Source: Clostridium sp. DL-VIII
Lineage (GTDB): Bacteria; Bacillota; Clostridia; Clostridiales; Clostridiaceae
NCBI RefSeq assembly: GCF_000230835.1
Contig: NZ_CM001240.1
Location: forward strand, 3,545,779-3,609,778
Length of the DNA stretch: 64,000 nt
Direction of reading: 5' to 3'
Position 1 is the first letter of the stretch; each line of letters begins with the position of its first letter. Position numbers and translations under genes: made by a program. This document shows, in pieces, positions 50,818-60,127 of the stretch. Under the pieces are notes generated by a model. The model was not told the origin of the DNA and searched no databases. It saw only the letters and a program-made list of their open reading frames with translations.

Positions 50818-53241
50818 ATGAAATTTATAGCAATTGTTGGAACTAGTGCAAAAAGATCATATAATCGTAAACTACTTCAGTTTATGAAAAAATACTTTGA
50901 GTCGAAGGCAGAAATAGAAATACTTGAGATTACAGATGTTCCTATGTTTAATCAATCTGATAATCAGTCCTCAAGTGAAGTTATACAGATGTTCAATAAT
51001 AAGATTACAGCAAGTGATGGTGTTATTATAGCTACTCCTGAGTATAATCACTCAATCCCATCTAGTCTTAAAAGCTTAATTGAATGGCTAAGCTTTGATC
51101 TTCATCCACTTGCTGGCAAACCAGTAATGATCCTTGGTGCTTCTCTTGATAGTCAAGGTTCTTCTCGTGCACAACTACATCTTCGTCAAATCCTAGATGC
51201 ACCAGGTGTTGATGCAAATGTAATGCCAGGATATGAGTTTTTACTTGGAAGTGCAAATAAAGCATTTGATGAGGAAGGTAATCTAAACAATGAAAGAACT
51301 ATAGACTTCTTAGAAATATGCTTCCTACGTTTTATGCGTTTTGCAAATATTTCAAATCAACTTAACGAAGAAGAAGAGTTTACCTTTAACCCAGGAGTAT
51401 ATGAGGTAGATGCAATAGGTCACAGCGGAAGCCTTCCAATGAAAGTATCCTTTAGTGAAGACAGAATAGAAAGTATAGATATAAATACAGATGGCGAGAC
51501 AGAAGGACTTGCAGATGTAGTTTTTGTAAGAATACCAGATAAAATAATTGAAGGACAGACATTAAATGTTGATGCTCTTTCTGGTGCTTCCGAAACTAGT
51601 AATGCTGTATTAGACGGTGTAGCTAAAGCAGTTAAGCTTGCAGGAGTTAACCCTGACATACTTAAGAGACGTCCAAAGCCTGCTAGCAGTCTTATAAAAG
51701 AAGACGAAGAATATACTTGTGATGTAGTAGTTGTAGGCGGAGGCGGCGCTGGATTAAGTGCAGCTGCAACAGCGCTGCAAAATGGCAAAAGTGCTATTGT
51801 TCTTGAAAAATACCCAGCAGTAGGTGGAAATACCATACGTTCAGGTGGTCCTGTCAATGCTGCAGATCCAGAGTGGCAGATGCAGTTTGAAGAAAATAAA
51901 GGAGAAAGACATACAATTGAAGAACTACTAGATACAGATGAGAGCTTAATTCATCCAGAATACATAGATGATTTCCGTGCACTTAGAAAAGAGTTTTCAG
52001 AGTACAAGAAAAAGTTTGAAACACAAAAAGGACATCTGTTTGATTCGCCATTACTTCACAGAATGCAAACATATTTTGGTGGTAAAAGAACTGACCTTAA
52101 TGGTAACACAATATACGGCCAATATGACCTAGTAAAGATACTTACAGACAGAGCTTTAGAAAGTGTTAAATGGCTAGAAGATATAGGGGTTGAGTATGAT
52201 AAGAGCATAGTATTTGCTCCAGTTGGTGCACTTTGGCGTCGTGGTCATAAGCCTACAAAAAGCCATGGTTCATCATTTATACTTGCACTAACAAAATATG
52301 TACAAGATAACTCAGGAAAAATCATTACTGATAGTCCGGTAAAAGAATTTATCATAGAAGATGGTGAAATAAAAGGAGTTATAGCAACTGGTGTCAATGG
52401 CCAAAAGATAACTGTTCATGCAAAAGCAGTAGTCCTTGCAAGTGGTGGTTTTGGTGCAAACACAAAGATGCTGAAAGAATATAACACTTACTGGAATGAA
52501 ATAGCTGATGATATAAAAACTACAAATTCATATGCTATGACTGGTGATGGAATAGTACTTGGTAAAACTGTAGGTGCAGCACTTACAGGAATGGGCTTTA
52601 CTCAAATGATGCCTGTAGCTGATCCTGAAACTGGTGAATTATTCAGTGGAGTTCAAGTACCTCCTGAAAACTTTGTAATGGTAAATAAAGAAGGAAAAAG
52701 ATTTATTAATGAATTCTCTGGAAGAGATGTATTAACAAAAGCTGCAATTGAACAGGGTGGTTTATTCTACCTTATTGCTGATGATGAAATAAAGAAAACT
52801 GCAGCTAATACAAGTCAAGAAAAGCTAGACCGTCAAGTAGAAGCTGGTACTTTATTTAGAGCAGATACCCTAGAAGAGCTAGCAGTAAAAGTTGGAATGG
52901 ATCCTGCAGTTCTTGTAGACACTATTAATAAATATAATTCATATGTGGATGCTGGTTTTGATCCTGAATTCCATAAGGATACATTTAGCTTAAAAGTAGA
53001 GAAAGCACCGTTTTATGCTACTCCAAGAAAGCCAGCAGTTCATCATACAATGGGTGGGCTTAAGATAGACACTAAAGCTCATGTATTAGATGAAAATGAT
53101 AAACCAATTAAAAATCTTTATGCTGCTGGAGAAGTTGCTGGAGGTATCCATGCAGGTAACCGTCTTGGCGGTAATGCATTAACTGATATATTTACCTTCG
53201 GAAGAATTGCTGGTAAAACTGCAATTGATGAAATGAAATAG
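50818..53241 (+). CDS. Three-domain flavoprotein reductase: FMN reductase + FMN-binding + fumarate/urocanate-reductase-like FAD domain
   Basis: 807 residues. Residues 1-180 repeat the FMN_red fold of the preceding gene. Residues 190-285 are an FMN-binding domain with Asp252-Ala-Leu-Ser-Gly-Ala-Ser258, fitting the ApbE motif Asp-x-x-Ser/Thr-Gly-Ala-Ser/Thr, so Ser258 is the likely FMN-ester site. Residues 300-807 are a flavocytochrome-c-type FAD reductase: Gly-Gly-Gly-Gly-Ala-Gly 307-312, and the substrate/proton residues in His-His-Thr-Met-Gly-Gly and Gly-Asn-Arg-Leu-Gly-Gly-Asn. The chain NAD(P)H to FMN to bound FMN to FAD to an enoate is inferred. No signal peptide, so cytosolic. AGGAGG precedes ATG 50818. 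Confidence 0.92.
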   Translation: MKFIAIVGTSAKRSYNRKLLQFMKKYFESKAEIEILEITDVPMFNQSDNQSSSEVIQMFNNKITASDGVIIATPEYNHSIPSSLKSLIEWLSFDLHPLAGKPVMILGASLDSQGSSRAQLHLRQILDAPGVDANVMPGYEFLLGSANKAFDEEGNLNNERTIDFLEICFLRFMRFANISNQLNEEEEFTFNPGVYEVDAIGHSGSLPMKVSFSEDRIESIDINTDGETEGLADVVFVRIPDKIIEGQTLNVDALSGASETSNAVLDGVAKAVKLAGVNPDILKRRPKPASSLIKEDEEYTCDVVVVGGGGAGLSAAATALQNGKSAIVLEKYPAVGGNTIRSGGPVNAADPEWQMQFEENKGERHTIEELLDTDESLIHPEYIDDFRALRKEFSEYKKKFETQKGHLFDSPLLHRMQTYFGGKRTDLNGNTIYGQYDLVKILTDRALESVKWLEDIGVEYDKSIVFAPVGALWRRGHKPTKSHGSSFILALTKYVQDNSGKIITDSPVKEFIIEDGEIKGVIATGVNGQKITVHAKAVVLASGGFGANTKMLKEYNTYWNEIADDIKTTNSYAMTGDGIVLGKTVGAALTGMGFTQMMPVADPETGELFSGVQVPPENFVMVNKEGKRFINEFSGRDVLTKAAIEQGGLFYLIADDEIKKTAANTSQEKLDRQVEAGTLFRADTLEELAVKVGMDPAVLVDTINKYNSYVDAGFDPEFHKDTFSLKVEKAPFYATPRKPAVHHTMGGLKIDTKAHVLDENDKPIKNLYAAGEVAGGIHAGNRLGGNALTDIFTFGRIAGKTAIDEMK

Positions 53242-53260
53242 TTAATCTTAACCCAATAAT

Positions 53261-53305
53261 AAATCATCTATTGATAAAATGAATTTTATCAATAGATGAT
53301 TTTTT
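53261..53305 (+). terminator. Very strong terminator after the flavin reductase
   Basis: 19-base perfect stem AAATCATCTATTGATAAAA / TTTTATCAATAGATGATTT, 4-nt loop, T-run. Confidence 0.92.
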
Positions 53306-53314
53306 GGCTTTCAA

Positions 53315-53381
53315 ACATATCCACTGGTGAAAATTTAAACCTTCGGGATCAGTGAAAGAATAAAGTTAACTAATCTTTAGA
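53315..53381 (+). repeat. ACATATCCACTGGT repeat, copy 2
   Basis: ACATATCCACTGGTGAAAA, TTTAAA-CTTCGGGAT, GAATAAAGTTAA and TAATCTTTAGA are shared in the same order with 55541-55623. It starts ten bases after the terminator. The rest of 53382-53583 has no gene. Confidence 0.7.
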
Positions 53382-53583
53382 AAATCCTTTGAAATATAAC
53401 AAGGTATTCTTTAAAAGTTATGTTTATTATTAGAATATAGCCGGTAAAAATAAGATTTTTAGAAGAAAAGATGGCATGGTATTTATATGATTGTAGAATA
53501 TCTATGATTTATTAAGAAACTAATACATAATTCTTTAAAACTGATCATATTTTTATCACAATATTTTAATAAAGGAGGATATC

Positions 53584-53979
53584 ATGAAATTAAATTCTTA
53601 TCAAAAATCTTTTGTATGCATTATACTTTTTGGATTAATTACATTATTATCATGTTACACAGTTATAAAAGAAAATAATAAAACAACATCAATAACTAGG
53701 CGTATGAGTACAAATAGAGAATGGACAGATTCTTCAAAAATTCCTTATACAACTACTTTTAATCAAGGAGATATTATACGATTTAATTATAAATCAACTA
53801 TTAAAGATGGAAAATTATCGCTAAGATTTGTTGATTCTCAAGGAAACTTAATTTATGAGTTTGATCCAGGGGAAAAGGGAGAAAAGGATATAAAAATAGA
53901 GAAAACCGACATATATGAGCTTTTTATAGAAGGAGATAAATTTGAAGGAAATTACGAGATAATATGTAAAAAATCTTGA
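53584..53979 (+). CDS. Small secreted lipoprotein, unknown
   Basis: 131 residues. Basic start, hydrophobic helix (residues 10-23) ending Ile-Thr-Leu-Leu-Ser-Cys24, a good lipobox, so it should be lipidated and anchored outside the membrane. The rest is polar with beta strands (Ile-Ile-Arg-Phe-Asn-Tyr-Lys-Ser; Leu-Ser-Leu-Arg-Phe-Val-Asp-Ser), like small jelly-roll or Ig-like stress lipoproteins. AAAGGAGGATATC precedes ATG 53584. Confidence 0.7.
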   Translation: MKLNSYQKSFVCIILFGLITLLSCYTVIKENNKTTSITRRMSTNREWTDSSKIPYTTTFNQGDIIRFNYKSTIKDGKLSLRFVDSQGNLIYEFDPGEKGEKDIKIEKTDIYELFIEGDKFEGNYEIICKKS

Positions 53980-54103
53980 ATAATAAAGTAGCAGCTTAGA
54001 ATCTGTTGCGGCAGCACCTGTTGACTTAAATTTAATTTATATATAAAATCAAATTTGTACTTAAGAATTAGCTTTATTTTATATACAGGGGAGATAGAAT
54101 TAT

Positions 54104-55423
54104 TTGAAGAAAAAGAATGATTATAATAAACAAATAAAAAATGGAAAAGAAAATACAGGTAAATGCATTGAGATGAAAAAGTGCAATGAAGAGGAAAAAG
54201 AAAATAATAAATGCAAAAACTGTGGAGAACAAGCAAGTTATTTTAGTGATGAAAATAATGGTTGGCTATGTGAGGATTGCAGGAGCATAGAAGATGGGTT
54301 AGATAAACTTGCTGATAAAATAGAGAAAAAGCTAAGCAAAAGAGTTTATTCTTTTGATTTAAATGAATTAATAAATTGTTTATCTAAAGATGAAATATAT
54401 AATATAGCAAGAAATCTTGGAGTAAATAAGATATCAGGTTTAAATAAAGAAAAATTGATTGAAACATTACTTAAAGAATATAAGAATTTGGTTGAAAAAA
54501 GAGCTTTACTCTTTGAAGAAGAAAGATATAAGATTTTAAGAAGTTATGTGGATAGCAAAGGTGTAAAACTTTTTGATGATATTGATGAAGAGGAAGCAGA
54601 TAAGAGCGTATATTTTATACAGCAAGGAATGCTCTTTCCAATTGTAAAAGATGGGATATCGATATTTTTAATGCCTGAAATAGTACAAGGATTAATCAAA
54701 GAAAGAAATAATATTGAATATAGACGTTTAATAAAATTCAATAGTGAAATTGTAAATATCTTTAGGGCAATGAATAAAGTATATGGTATTTTAAAACTAA
54801 AAGATGCTAAAGAGATAATAGAAAGATATTTGAATATAGAAAATTGTGAATTAGAAGAGTTAATTAGAGAGGCAACATATTACTACAATGAATATAGAGA
54901 AGAAGGAATGTTTATTGTTAATAATGAAATAGATAATTTTGGTGAACTATTAAAGGATATAGATACAGAAAAAGATTTAAGTTATGCCATGATTTCAAAA
55001 GAAGAATTATTAAATATGTTAGAAGAAAATTGGGTTTATAATAGTAAAGCAGGAAAAACTTTTTATAAAGAGTTTACTAATATGTTTAGGGTAGATAGAG
55101 ACATGTTAATAGCTATGATGGAAGACTTGATTTTTGATGTTCAAGAAAATGAACCTAAAGATGCAGTAGATAAAATGATAGAATTAATTAATATTGAAAA
55201 TGAAGAAGCCAGATACGTTGCATCTAGTATGATGAATAAATTTGTTAAGAAAATTAGGTTATGGAGATATAAGGGTTCAACCACTAATGATATTAAATCA
55301 AATGTAGTTAGCTTAAAGGCAAATAAGGATATAAAAAGAAATGATCCTTGTCCATGTGGTAGTGGGAAAAAATATAAAAAGTGTTGCGGTGAAGATGAGA
55401 AGGTTATTTATTTATTAGAATAA
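54104..55423 (+). CDS. SEC-C motif protein with N-terminal zinc ribbon
   Basis: 439 residues. Residues 37-59 carry Cys-Lys-Asn-Cys ... Cys-Glu-Asp-Cys (zinc ribbon); residues 80-130 look like a SAP/Rho-N-type helical domain; the middle is all-helical; the C-terminus has the SEC-C motif Asp-Pro-Cys-Pro-Cys-Gly-Ser-Gly-Lys-Lys-Tyr-Lys-Lys-Cys-Cys. SEC-C zinc hooks bind ribosome/SecB-type partners in SecA and appear in many accessory proteins. TTG 54104 is the start, with AGGGGAG about 11 bases upstream; a shorter start at ATG 54174 is possible. Function unknown. Confidence 0.78.
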   Translation: MKKKNDYNKQIKNGKENTGKCIEMKKCNEEEKENNKCKNCGEQASYFSDENNGWLCEDCRSIEDGLDKLADKIEKKLSKRVYSFDLNELINCLSKDEIYNIARNLGVNKISGLNKEKLIETLLKEYKNLVEKRALLFEEERYKILRSYVDSKGVKLFDDIDEEEADKSVYFIQQGMLFPIVKDGISIFLMPEIVQGLIKERNNIEYRRLIKFNSEIVNIFRAMNKVYGILKLKDAKEIIERYLNIENCELEELIREATYYYNEYREEGMFIVNNEIDNFGELLKDIDTEKDLSYAMISKEELLNMLEENWVYNSKAGKTFYKEFTNMFRVDRDMLIAMMEDLIFDVQENEPKDAVDKMIELINIENEEARYVASSMMNKFVKKIRLWRYKGSTTNDIKSNVVSLKANKDIKRNDPCPCGSGKKYKKCCGEDEKVIYLLE

Positions 55424-55436
55424 TTATTAGATTACT

Positions 55437-55525
55437 TTAATTAAGGAACCAGAAATAAAATAACAAGTTAAGTATACAAAATGTACAAGTATATTAGTTA
55501 TTTTTTTGACGGTTCCTTATTAATT
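55437..55525 (+). repeat. Long imperfect hairpin after the SEC-C gene
   Basis: TTAATTAAGGAACC and GGTTCCTTATTAA form outer arms about 60 bases apart, with AAATAAAATAAC / GTTATTTTTTT inside. It may be a terminator or a small MITE-like palindrome; the ACATATCCACTGGT repeat begins 16 bases later. Confidence 0.55.
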
Positions 55526-55540
55526 TTATTTTGCCTTGAA

Positions 55541-55872
55541 ACATATCCACTGGTGAAAATTTAAATCTTCGGGATATCTAGCTTAATAGTGGAAGAATAA
55601 AGTTAAGTTAAATAATCTTTAGATTAATCATGGAATTAGCATGTAAAGGTAGAATTACCTCTCTACACAGTAATTTAAAGAAATGGATGAATAGGTTTAA
55701 TGGTGTTGCAACAAAATATATCAACAACTATATTAAGTGGTTCAAATGGCTTCAAATATTTGATACAGATAAAGAAATAATAAAGGCTAAAAACTTTATA
55801 GTTCAAAGCAATGTGGTATATTCATATACCAAAGTAAAAGATTTAAAAAATAGAGAACCAATGTATGTGTGA
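55541..55872 (+). mobile_element. IS1595-family (ISXO2-like) transposase C-terminal remnant with ACATATCCACTGGT repeat
   Basis: 55541-55623 is the repeat shared with 53315. From 55630 a frame encodes Leu-His-Ser-Asn-Leu-Lys-Lys-Trp-Met-Asn-Arg-Phe-Asn-Gly-Val-Ala-Thr-Lys-Tyr and Asn-Tyr-Ile-Lys-Trp-Phe, the conserved C-terminal end of ISXO2-like transposases. The N-terminal two thirds with most of the DDE residues are missing. The repeat may therefore be sequence belonging to this IS. Confidence 0.7.
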
Positions 55873-55994
55873 TATTTTGTAAATTATGTTATAATAAGTA
55901 TTATACAGGACTATAATCTAATGAACAATAGTTAGAAAAGACGAATAACTAAAATAGAAATGTTATAGAGCAAAAAACTAAAAGGGAGGGTAAA

Positions 55995-56513
55995 ATGAAT
56001 GCATTTTTGACAGTAATACCACTAATACTTATTAGGTATGGGATTTTAAGTATAATAGACAAAGAATCACTTAAACGTGCAGGTTTCTTTGCTCCATTAA
56101 TCGGAAGAGAAAAAGTAGCATTCTGGGTTTATCAAATTACAACCGTCCTTATTTTACTATACCTATTATTACTCAAAATCAAAACTGACTCTGATTGGTT
56201 TTACATAGGTTTAGGAGTATATAGTTTAGGAATTATTTTATATGCTGTATCTATAGTAAATTATGCTAAGCCTAAAATGAATGGAATAAATTTAAATGGA
56301 TTATACCGAGTATCCCGCAATCCTATGTACATTGCATATTTTATTTATTTTTTAGGGTGTGCATTGCTAACACATTCCTTGATATTACTTGCGTTATTAA
56401 TCTGTTTTCAAGTAGCCGCACACTGGATTATTCTTTCAGAAGAAAGATGGTGTATTAAGAAATTCGGAGAAGAATATATAAAATATATGAATAAAGTGAG
56501 ACGTTATATTTAG
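55995..56513 (+). CDS. Isoprenylcysteine carboxyl methyltransferase-like membrane protein
   Basis: 172 residues with four to five membrane helices and the C-terminal ICMT/PEMT signature: Gly-Leu-Tyr-Arg-Val-Ser-Arg-Asn-Pro-Met-Tyr-Ile-Ala-Tyr, then Glu-Glu-Arg-Trp-Cys-Ile-Lys-Lys-Phe-Gly-Glu-Glu-Tyr. It likely methylates a lipid or small hydrophobic substrate with SAM at the membrane. GGGAGGGTAAA precedes ATG 55995. Confidence 0.85.
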   Translation: MNAFLTVIPLILIRYGILSIIDKESLKRAGFFAPLIGREKVAFWVYQITTVLILLYLLLLKIKTDSDWFYIGLGVYSLGIILYAVSIVNYAKPKMNGINLNGLYRVSRNPMYIAYFIYFLGCALLTHSLILLALLICFQVAAHWIILSEERWCIKKFGEEYIKYMNKVRRYI

Positions 56514-56604
56514 ACAGTTATGCTATAACTCTATTATTCAAGTTATGGTTTGTGATTATTCACCAAGGAGAATAATTGCAATGTAATAAGTTCCAACATT
56601 GAGC

Positions 56605-56636
56605 ATTATAGGTGGACAATCCACCTATAATTTTTT
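56605..56636 (+). terminator. Intrinsic terminator
   Basis: ATTATAGGTGG / CCACCTATAAT, 5-nt loop, T-run. Confidence 0.85.
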
Positions 56637-56805
56637 AAGGCTATATTTCAACATTATATTAAAACATATCCTAACAGAAAAGGAAAAAGATTTCGACAAT
56701 GTTTTATATGCAATGAGAATATGGGGAGAGAAGTGACTCTTGCCATATGCTTAAATGGGCTTGTAGCTAGTTTAGAATGCAATATTCTTAAATTCAATCC
56801 CTAAA

Positions 56806-56840
56806 AACACATTATTCTAAATGAATGATGTGTTTTTTTA
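56806..56840 (+). terminator. Second terminator, orphan
   Basis: AACACATTATTC / GAATGATGTGTT with one wobble and a T-run. The 56640-56800 stretch between terminators has no recognisable gene; a small RNA is possible. Confidence 0.75.
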
Positions 56841-56939
56841 TACCATAAATGAAATTTTACAATAAGAATATCATTTTGACATAAAGTAAAATAACTCAAT
56901 TATATATATACTAATGCTTTAGAATGAGGGATGATATTA

Positions 56940-57299
56940 ATGAAATTAAAACTAGTAACGATGATAATAAACAAACTTATATTTATTGCTGGCATAATTG
57001 GGTTTATAACTATACTTTTTAATGTGAGATTATCTGTAAAAATGGAGACAATACTTTCAATATTTTTAATTATTGGTAGTATGTCAGAGTTTATAGAGAC
57101 TCGAAAATTTAGAAAGTTAATTTATCCATTAATTATAATTTACTTTCTAATATTACTACCTATTATAGAAAATTTTATTTACAATAGGTTTTTATATATT
57201 GGAGTAGTTGTACTAAGTATTATTAGTGCTTTGATGATCCTATGTAATGAAGTGATAAATACTATCAAAGAAAAAAATACTAGGCTAAATAATAAATGA
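56940..57299 (+). CDS. Small polytopic membrane protein, unknown
   Basis: 119 residues, four hydrophobic helices (about 8-30, 38-52, 62-80, 83-103), charged tail. GAGGGATG places the start at ATG 56940 rather than the upstream in-frame ATT/ATG at 56931. No family recognised. Confidence 0.6.
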   Translation: MKLKLVTMIINKLIFIAGIIGFITILFNVRLSVKMETILSIFLIIGSMSEFIETRKFRKLIYPLIIIYFLILLPIIENFIYNRFLYIGVVVLSIISALMILCNEVINTIKEKNTRLNNK

Positions 57300-57340
57300 T
57301 AAATTCTAAACGAATTTTCAAGAAAGGATGGCGGATAATT

Positions 57341-57439
57341 TGGCACGACCATCAAAAAGTGTTGAAGTTATGAGTAGGAATCTTATAAAAGTAATTTCTA
57401 AAATTTCATTTTACAGATTTTTTGCATGTAGGATTTAAT
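57341..57439 (+). pseudogene. N-terminal scrap of a phage P27-type terminase small subunit
   Basis: TTG 57341 follows AAAGGATGG and encodes Leu/Met-Ala-Arg-Pro-Ser-Lys-Ser-Val-Glu-Val-Met-Ser-Arg-Asn-Leu, the characteristic start of P27 small terminases. It then degenerates and stops after 32 codons. No other phage structural gene remains here. The rest of 57440-57657 shows nothing. Confidence 0.5.
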
Positions 57440-57657
57440 AACGTCAATCTTAATGAAGAGCCACTAATATTTAATTTTAAAAGTTAAGTGATTCTTAAAG
57501 AAAAAATAAAATTTCAAGATATTATTCATTATAATTGCTCCTTTTATTTTATTGTGATAAAATTATCGCGTACCTGAATAATAATTTATTACAAATATTT
57601 TTACGAGTACAATTATTTTAATACATAGTATCTTAAAAGATACCAAGGAGTGTAAGC

Positions 57658-58266
57658 ATGGAAGAAAACTTAAGCTTAGAAAATTTAAATGCAGAAGAAA
57701 TATGGGAAAAGTTATATAAGAAAGAATTAAATTGTAAGAAGAACATTTTAGAATATATTGATATTGCTAAGATACTAAAAAAGGGTGAGGCTGACCCAGA
57801 AAAGATTCAAGATACTTATAATTTTATCTATGATAATATTGAGAAGATGTCAGATAAAGTTAAACCGAATACTGTTATGTATCTTCAAAATGAATTAAAA
57901 AATCAGTTTGGCAAATATGTAGTTGAAAAGGAGCCTAAAGAAGAAGATGCCTTTATAAAATTCTTTAAGGAGGCATACCCTGTAAAAGATAGAAGAAAAG
58001 ATTTCACTTGGGTTATGATGAATATTAACAACATAGTAGAAGAACAAATTTGGACTACATTAATTCACATTAACAGAGAATATATATGTCAAAGAATTAA
58101 ATTAGAAGCTGAAGAAAAAGAAGCTATAATTAAAATGATAAAAAAGGTAATTGAAAAAAATAATAAAAAATATATTAATCAAATAAAAAGTTTGGATAAA
58201 TTATTAAATAATTTAAATATTAAAATAATAAATGACAAGGATAAATTCAAGGTTAAAAAATTATAA
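57658..58266 (+). CDS. Helical protein of unknown function
   Basis: 202 residues, Lys/Glu/Asn-rich, predicted all-helical, no membrane segment, no clear motif. AAGGAGTGTAAGC lies before ATG 57658. The C-terminal third (Ile-Lys-Met-Ile-Lys-Lys-Val-Ile-Glu-Lys) could be a coiled coil. I do not recognise it. Confidence 0.6.
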   Translation: MEENLSLENLNAEEIWEKLYKKELNCKKNILEYIDIAKILKKGEADPEKIQDTYNFIYDNIEKMSDKVKPNTVMYLQNELKNQFGKYVVEKEPKEEDAFIKFFKEAYPVKDRRKDFTWVMMNINNIVEEQIWTTLIHINREYICQRIKLEAEEKEAIIKMIKKVIEKNNKKYINQIKSLDKLLNNLNIKIINDKDKFKVKKL

Positions 58267-58500
58267 TTATGAACCATCAAATAGATAATAATAAAATTAT
58301 TACAGAAGTCCATTGAAAATTAATTGCTGATGGATTTCTTATTTTTTCATAAGAAGATTTAATAAATTCAATTCCAACTAGTAAAACTAAAAAGGAAACT
58401 ATTAGGCCAGAAATGTATTCAATGTTTTATAGATTGCTGGAGGATTTAAGCATCATTATGATAATAAAATAATCATTTGTATTTTTAAATGTAAAAAATA

Positions 58501-58529
58501 TTGACAAAATTCCGTGAAAATAATATACT
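58501..58529 (+). promoter_or_regulatory. Promoter of the amt transcript
   Basis: TTGACA 58501-58506, 17-base spacer, TATACT 58524-58529. The start would fall near 58537, just before the leader hairpin. Confidence 0.75.
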
Positions 58530-58539
58530 ATGAAATAAG

Positions 58540-58597
58540 AACGACGATGTTCGACAAACATACTTAAAAAAGTATATTTTTCGGACGTCGTTTTTTT
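58540..58597 (+). terminator. Leader terminator/attenuator ahead of amt
   Basis: AACGACG (58540-58546) pairs with CGTCGTT (58586-58592), with inner CGA/TCG and AACATACTT/AAGTATATT pairing and a seven-T run. It lies between a strong promoter and the amt start, about 120 bases before it, so premature termination in the 5' UTR is likely. The control factor is not identifiable; ANTAR-type antitermination is known for clostridial nitrogen genes, but the expected hexaloops were not seen. Confidence 0.6.
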
Positions 58598-58714
58598 ATA
58601 CAAAAAAATAGGACATTATAATTAGTTGAGAAAAAGAATTCAAAAATTAAAAAAACTTATACATAAATAGCTGAAATTTTGTTTTGAGATTTAATATACT
58701 AAGGAGGATTTTAT

Positions 58715-59959
58715 ATGGAAATTAATTTAGGCGATAGCAGTTTTATGTTGATTTGTTCAGCACTTGTACTTTTAATGACACCAGGACTTGCATTTTTTTA
58801 TGGTGGAATGGTTCGTAGGAAAAATGTTTTAAATACATTGATGTCTTCCTTCTTTATTTGTGGATTAGCATCAATAATGTGGGTTTTAGTAGGTTATTCA
58901 TTGTCTTTTGGTAATGATTTTCATGGGATAATAGGTGGACTTAATTTCTTAGGTTTTAATGGGGTAGGAGCAGAGCCTTCAGCATATGCACCTACAATAC
59001 CTCAAGAACTTTTTGCTGCATTTCAAATGATGTTTGCAATAATTACTCCAGCGCTTATAACTGGAGCTTTAGTAGAAAGAATGAAGTTTTCAGCATTGTT
59101 CATATTTGTAGCTATATGGTCACTTTTAGTATATTATCCAATGGCACATATGGTATGGGGAGCTGGTGGATTAATAAGTTCTTTAGGTGCCGTTGATTTT
59201 GCTGGAGGAAATGTAGTTCATATAAGCTCAGGTATTTCAGGCCTTGTAGCTTGTATTATGTTAGGTAAGAGACGTGGACATGGAATGATGTCATATAGAC
59301 CACATAATATTCCATTTGTAGTTCTTGGAGTAGCATTACTTTGGTTTGGATGGTTTGGATTTAATGCAGGTAGTGCGCTCGGAGCTGGTCCACTTGCTGT
59401 ACATGCATTCATGACAACAAATACTGCAGCATCAGCAGCTATGCTTTCATGGATGTTAATTGAAAAAGTTAAACATGGTAAGCCAACATTACTTGGAGCA
59501 GCAACAGGAGCAGTATTAGGGTTAGTTGCAATTACACCAGGAGCAGGGTTTGTTCCACTTTGGTCATCAATTATAATTGGTATAGCAGTATCTCCAATTT
59601 ATTTCTTCTTTGTGGAAAAAGTAAAAGTTAAGTTTGGATATGATGATGCACTTGATGCTTTTGGATGTCATGGAATCGGAGGAATTTGGGGTGGTATTGC
59701 AACTGGAATTTTTGGACAAACTGCAATTAATCCTGTAGCACAATGGAATGGTCTTTTCTATGGAGATGTTAAACTTTTCATTGCACAAATAATGAGTATT
59801 GTAATAACAATAATATTTGCAGGTGGCATGACTTTCTTAATTATAAAAGTTATGAAAATGTTTATGGATATTAGAGTTGATAGCTCAGAAGAAGCTGATG
59901 GACTTGATGTAGCTGAACATGGGGAATCTGCTTATCCAGCATTTAACGGATTAGACTAG
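58715..59959 (+). CDS. amt: Ammonium transporter (Amt)
   Basis: 414 residues, eleven membrane helices. Twin His169 (Asn-Val-Val-His-Ile-Ser-Ser-Gly) and His319 (Asp-Ala-Phe-Gly-Cys-His-Gly-Ile-Gly-Gly) line the pore, and the start Met-Thr-Pro-Gly-Leu-Ala-Phe-Phe-Tyr-Gly-Gly-Met-Val-Arg is conserved. It imports ammonium. AAGGAGG precedes ATG 58715. No glnB/glnK PII gene follows, which is unusual; instead a two-hairpin repeat element ends the transcript. Confidence 0.94.
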   Translation: MEINLGDSSFMLICSALVLLMTPGLAFFYGGMVRRKNVLNTLMSSFFICGLASIMWVLVGYSLSFGNDFHGIIGGLNFLGFNGVGAEPSAYAPTIPQELFAAFQMMFAIITPALITGALVERMKFSALFIFVAIWSLLVYYPMAHMVWGAGGLISSLGAVDFAGGNVVHISSGISGLVACIMLGKRRGHGMMSYRPHNIPFVVLGVALLWFGWFGFNAGSALGAGPLAVHAFMTTNTAASAAMLSWMLIEKVKHGKPTLLGAATGAVLGLVAITPGAGFVPLWSSIIIGIAVSPIYFFFVEKVKVKFGYDDALDAFGCHGIGGIWGGIATGIFGQTAINPVAQWNGLFYGDVKLFIAQIMSIVITIIFAGGMTFLIIKVMKMFMDIRVDSSEEADGLDVAEHGESAYPAFNGLD

Positions 59960-60023
59960 GAATATAATGCATGAATGCATAAAATGGAGAAAGTATAATA
60001 TTAAAAAATAGAATTAAAAAATT

Positions 60024-60127
60024 CTATGGTGGATTTCAAAGGTCGTGCTTTGCCGCCACCATGAAACCCACGACCATTTGTATGTGGCTTAAATAGTTTG
60101 CTTACAGGTGGTCGTGGGTTTTTATTA
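60024..60127 (+). repeat. GGTGG-element, complete copy 3 with terminator
   Basis: GGTGGATTTCAAAGG ... GCTTTGCC-GCCACC folds by GGTGG/CCACC and CAAAG/CTTTG pairing. Then AACCCACGACCA pairs with TGGTCGTGGGTT around the conserved GTGGCTTAAATAGT, followed by TTTTTATTA. Compared with copy 2, the stem bases change on both sides, keeping pairing. It is the likely terminator of amt. Nothing else is seen in 60128-60342. Confidence 0.75.

Noticed and set aside
51420..51857. 145-residue minus-strand frame inside the flavin reductase gene
   Set aside because: Shadow of Gly/Ala-rich coding sequence on the other strand.
58540..58597. ANTAR-target double hexaloop RNA before amt
   Set aside because: The hairpins do not show paired 6-base loops with A1 and G4; only an ordinary terminator fold is supported.
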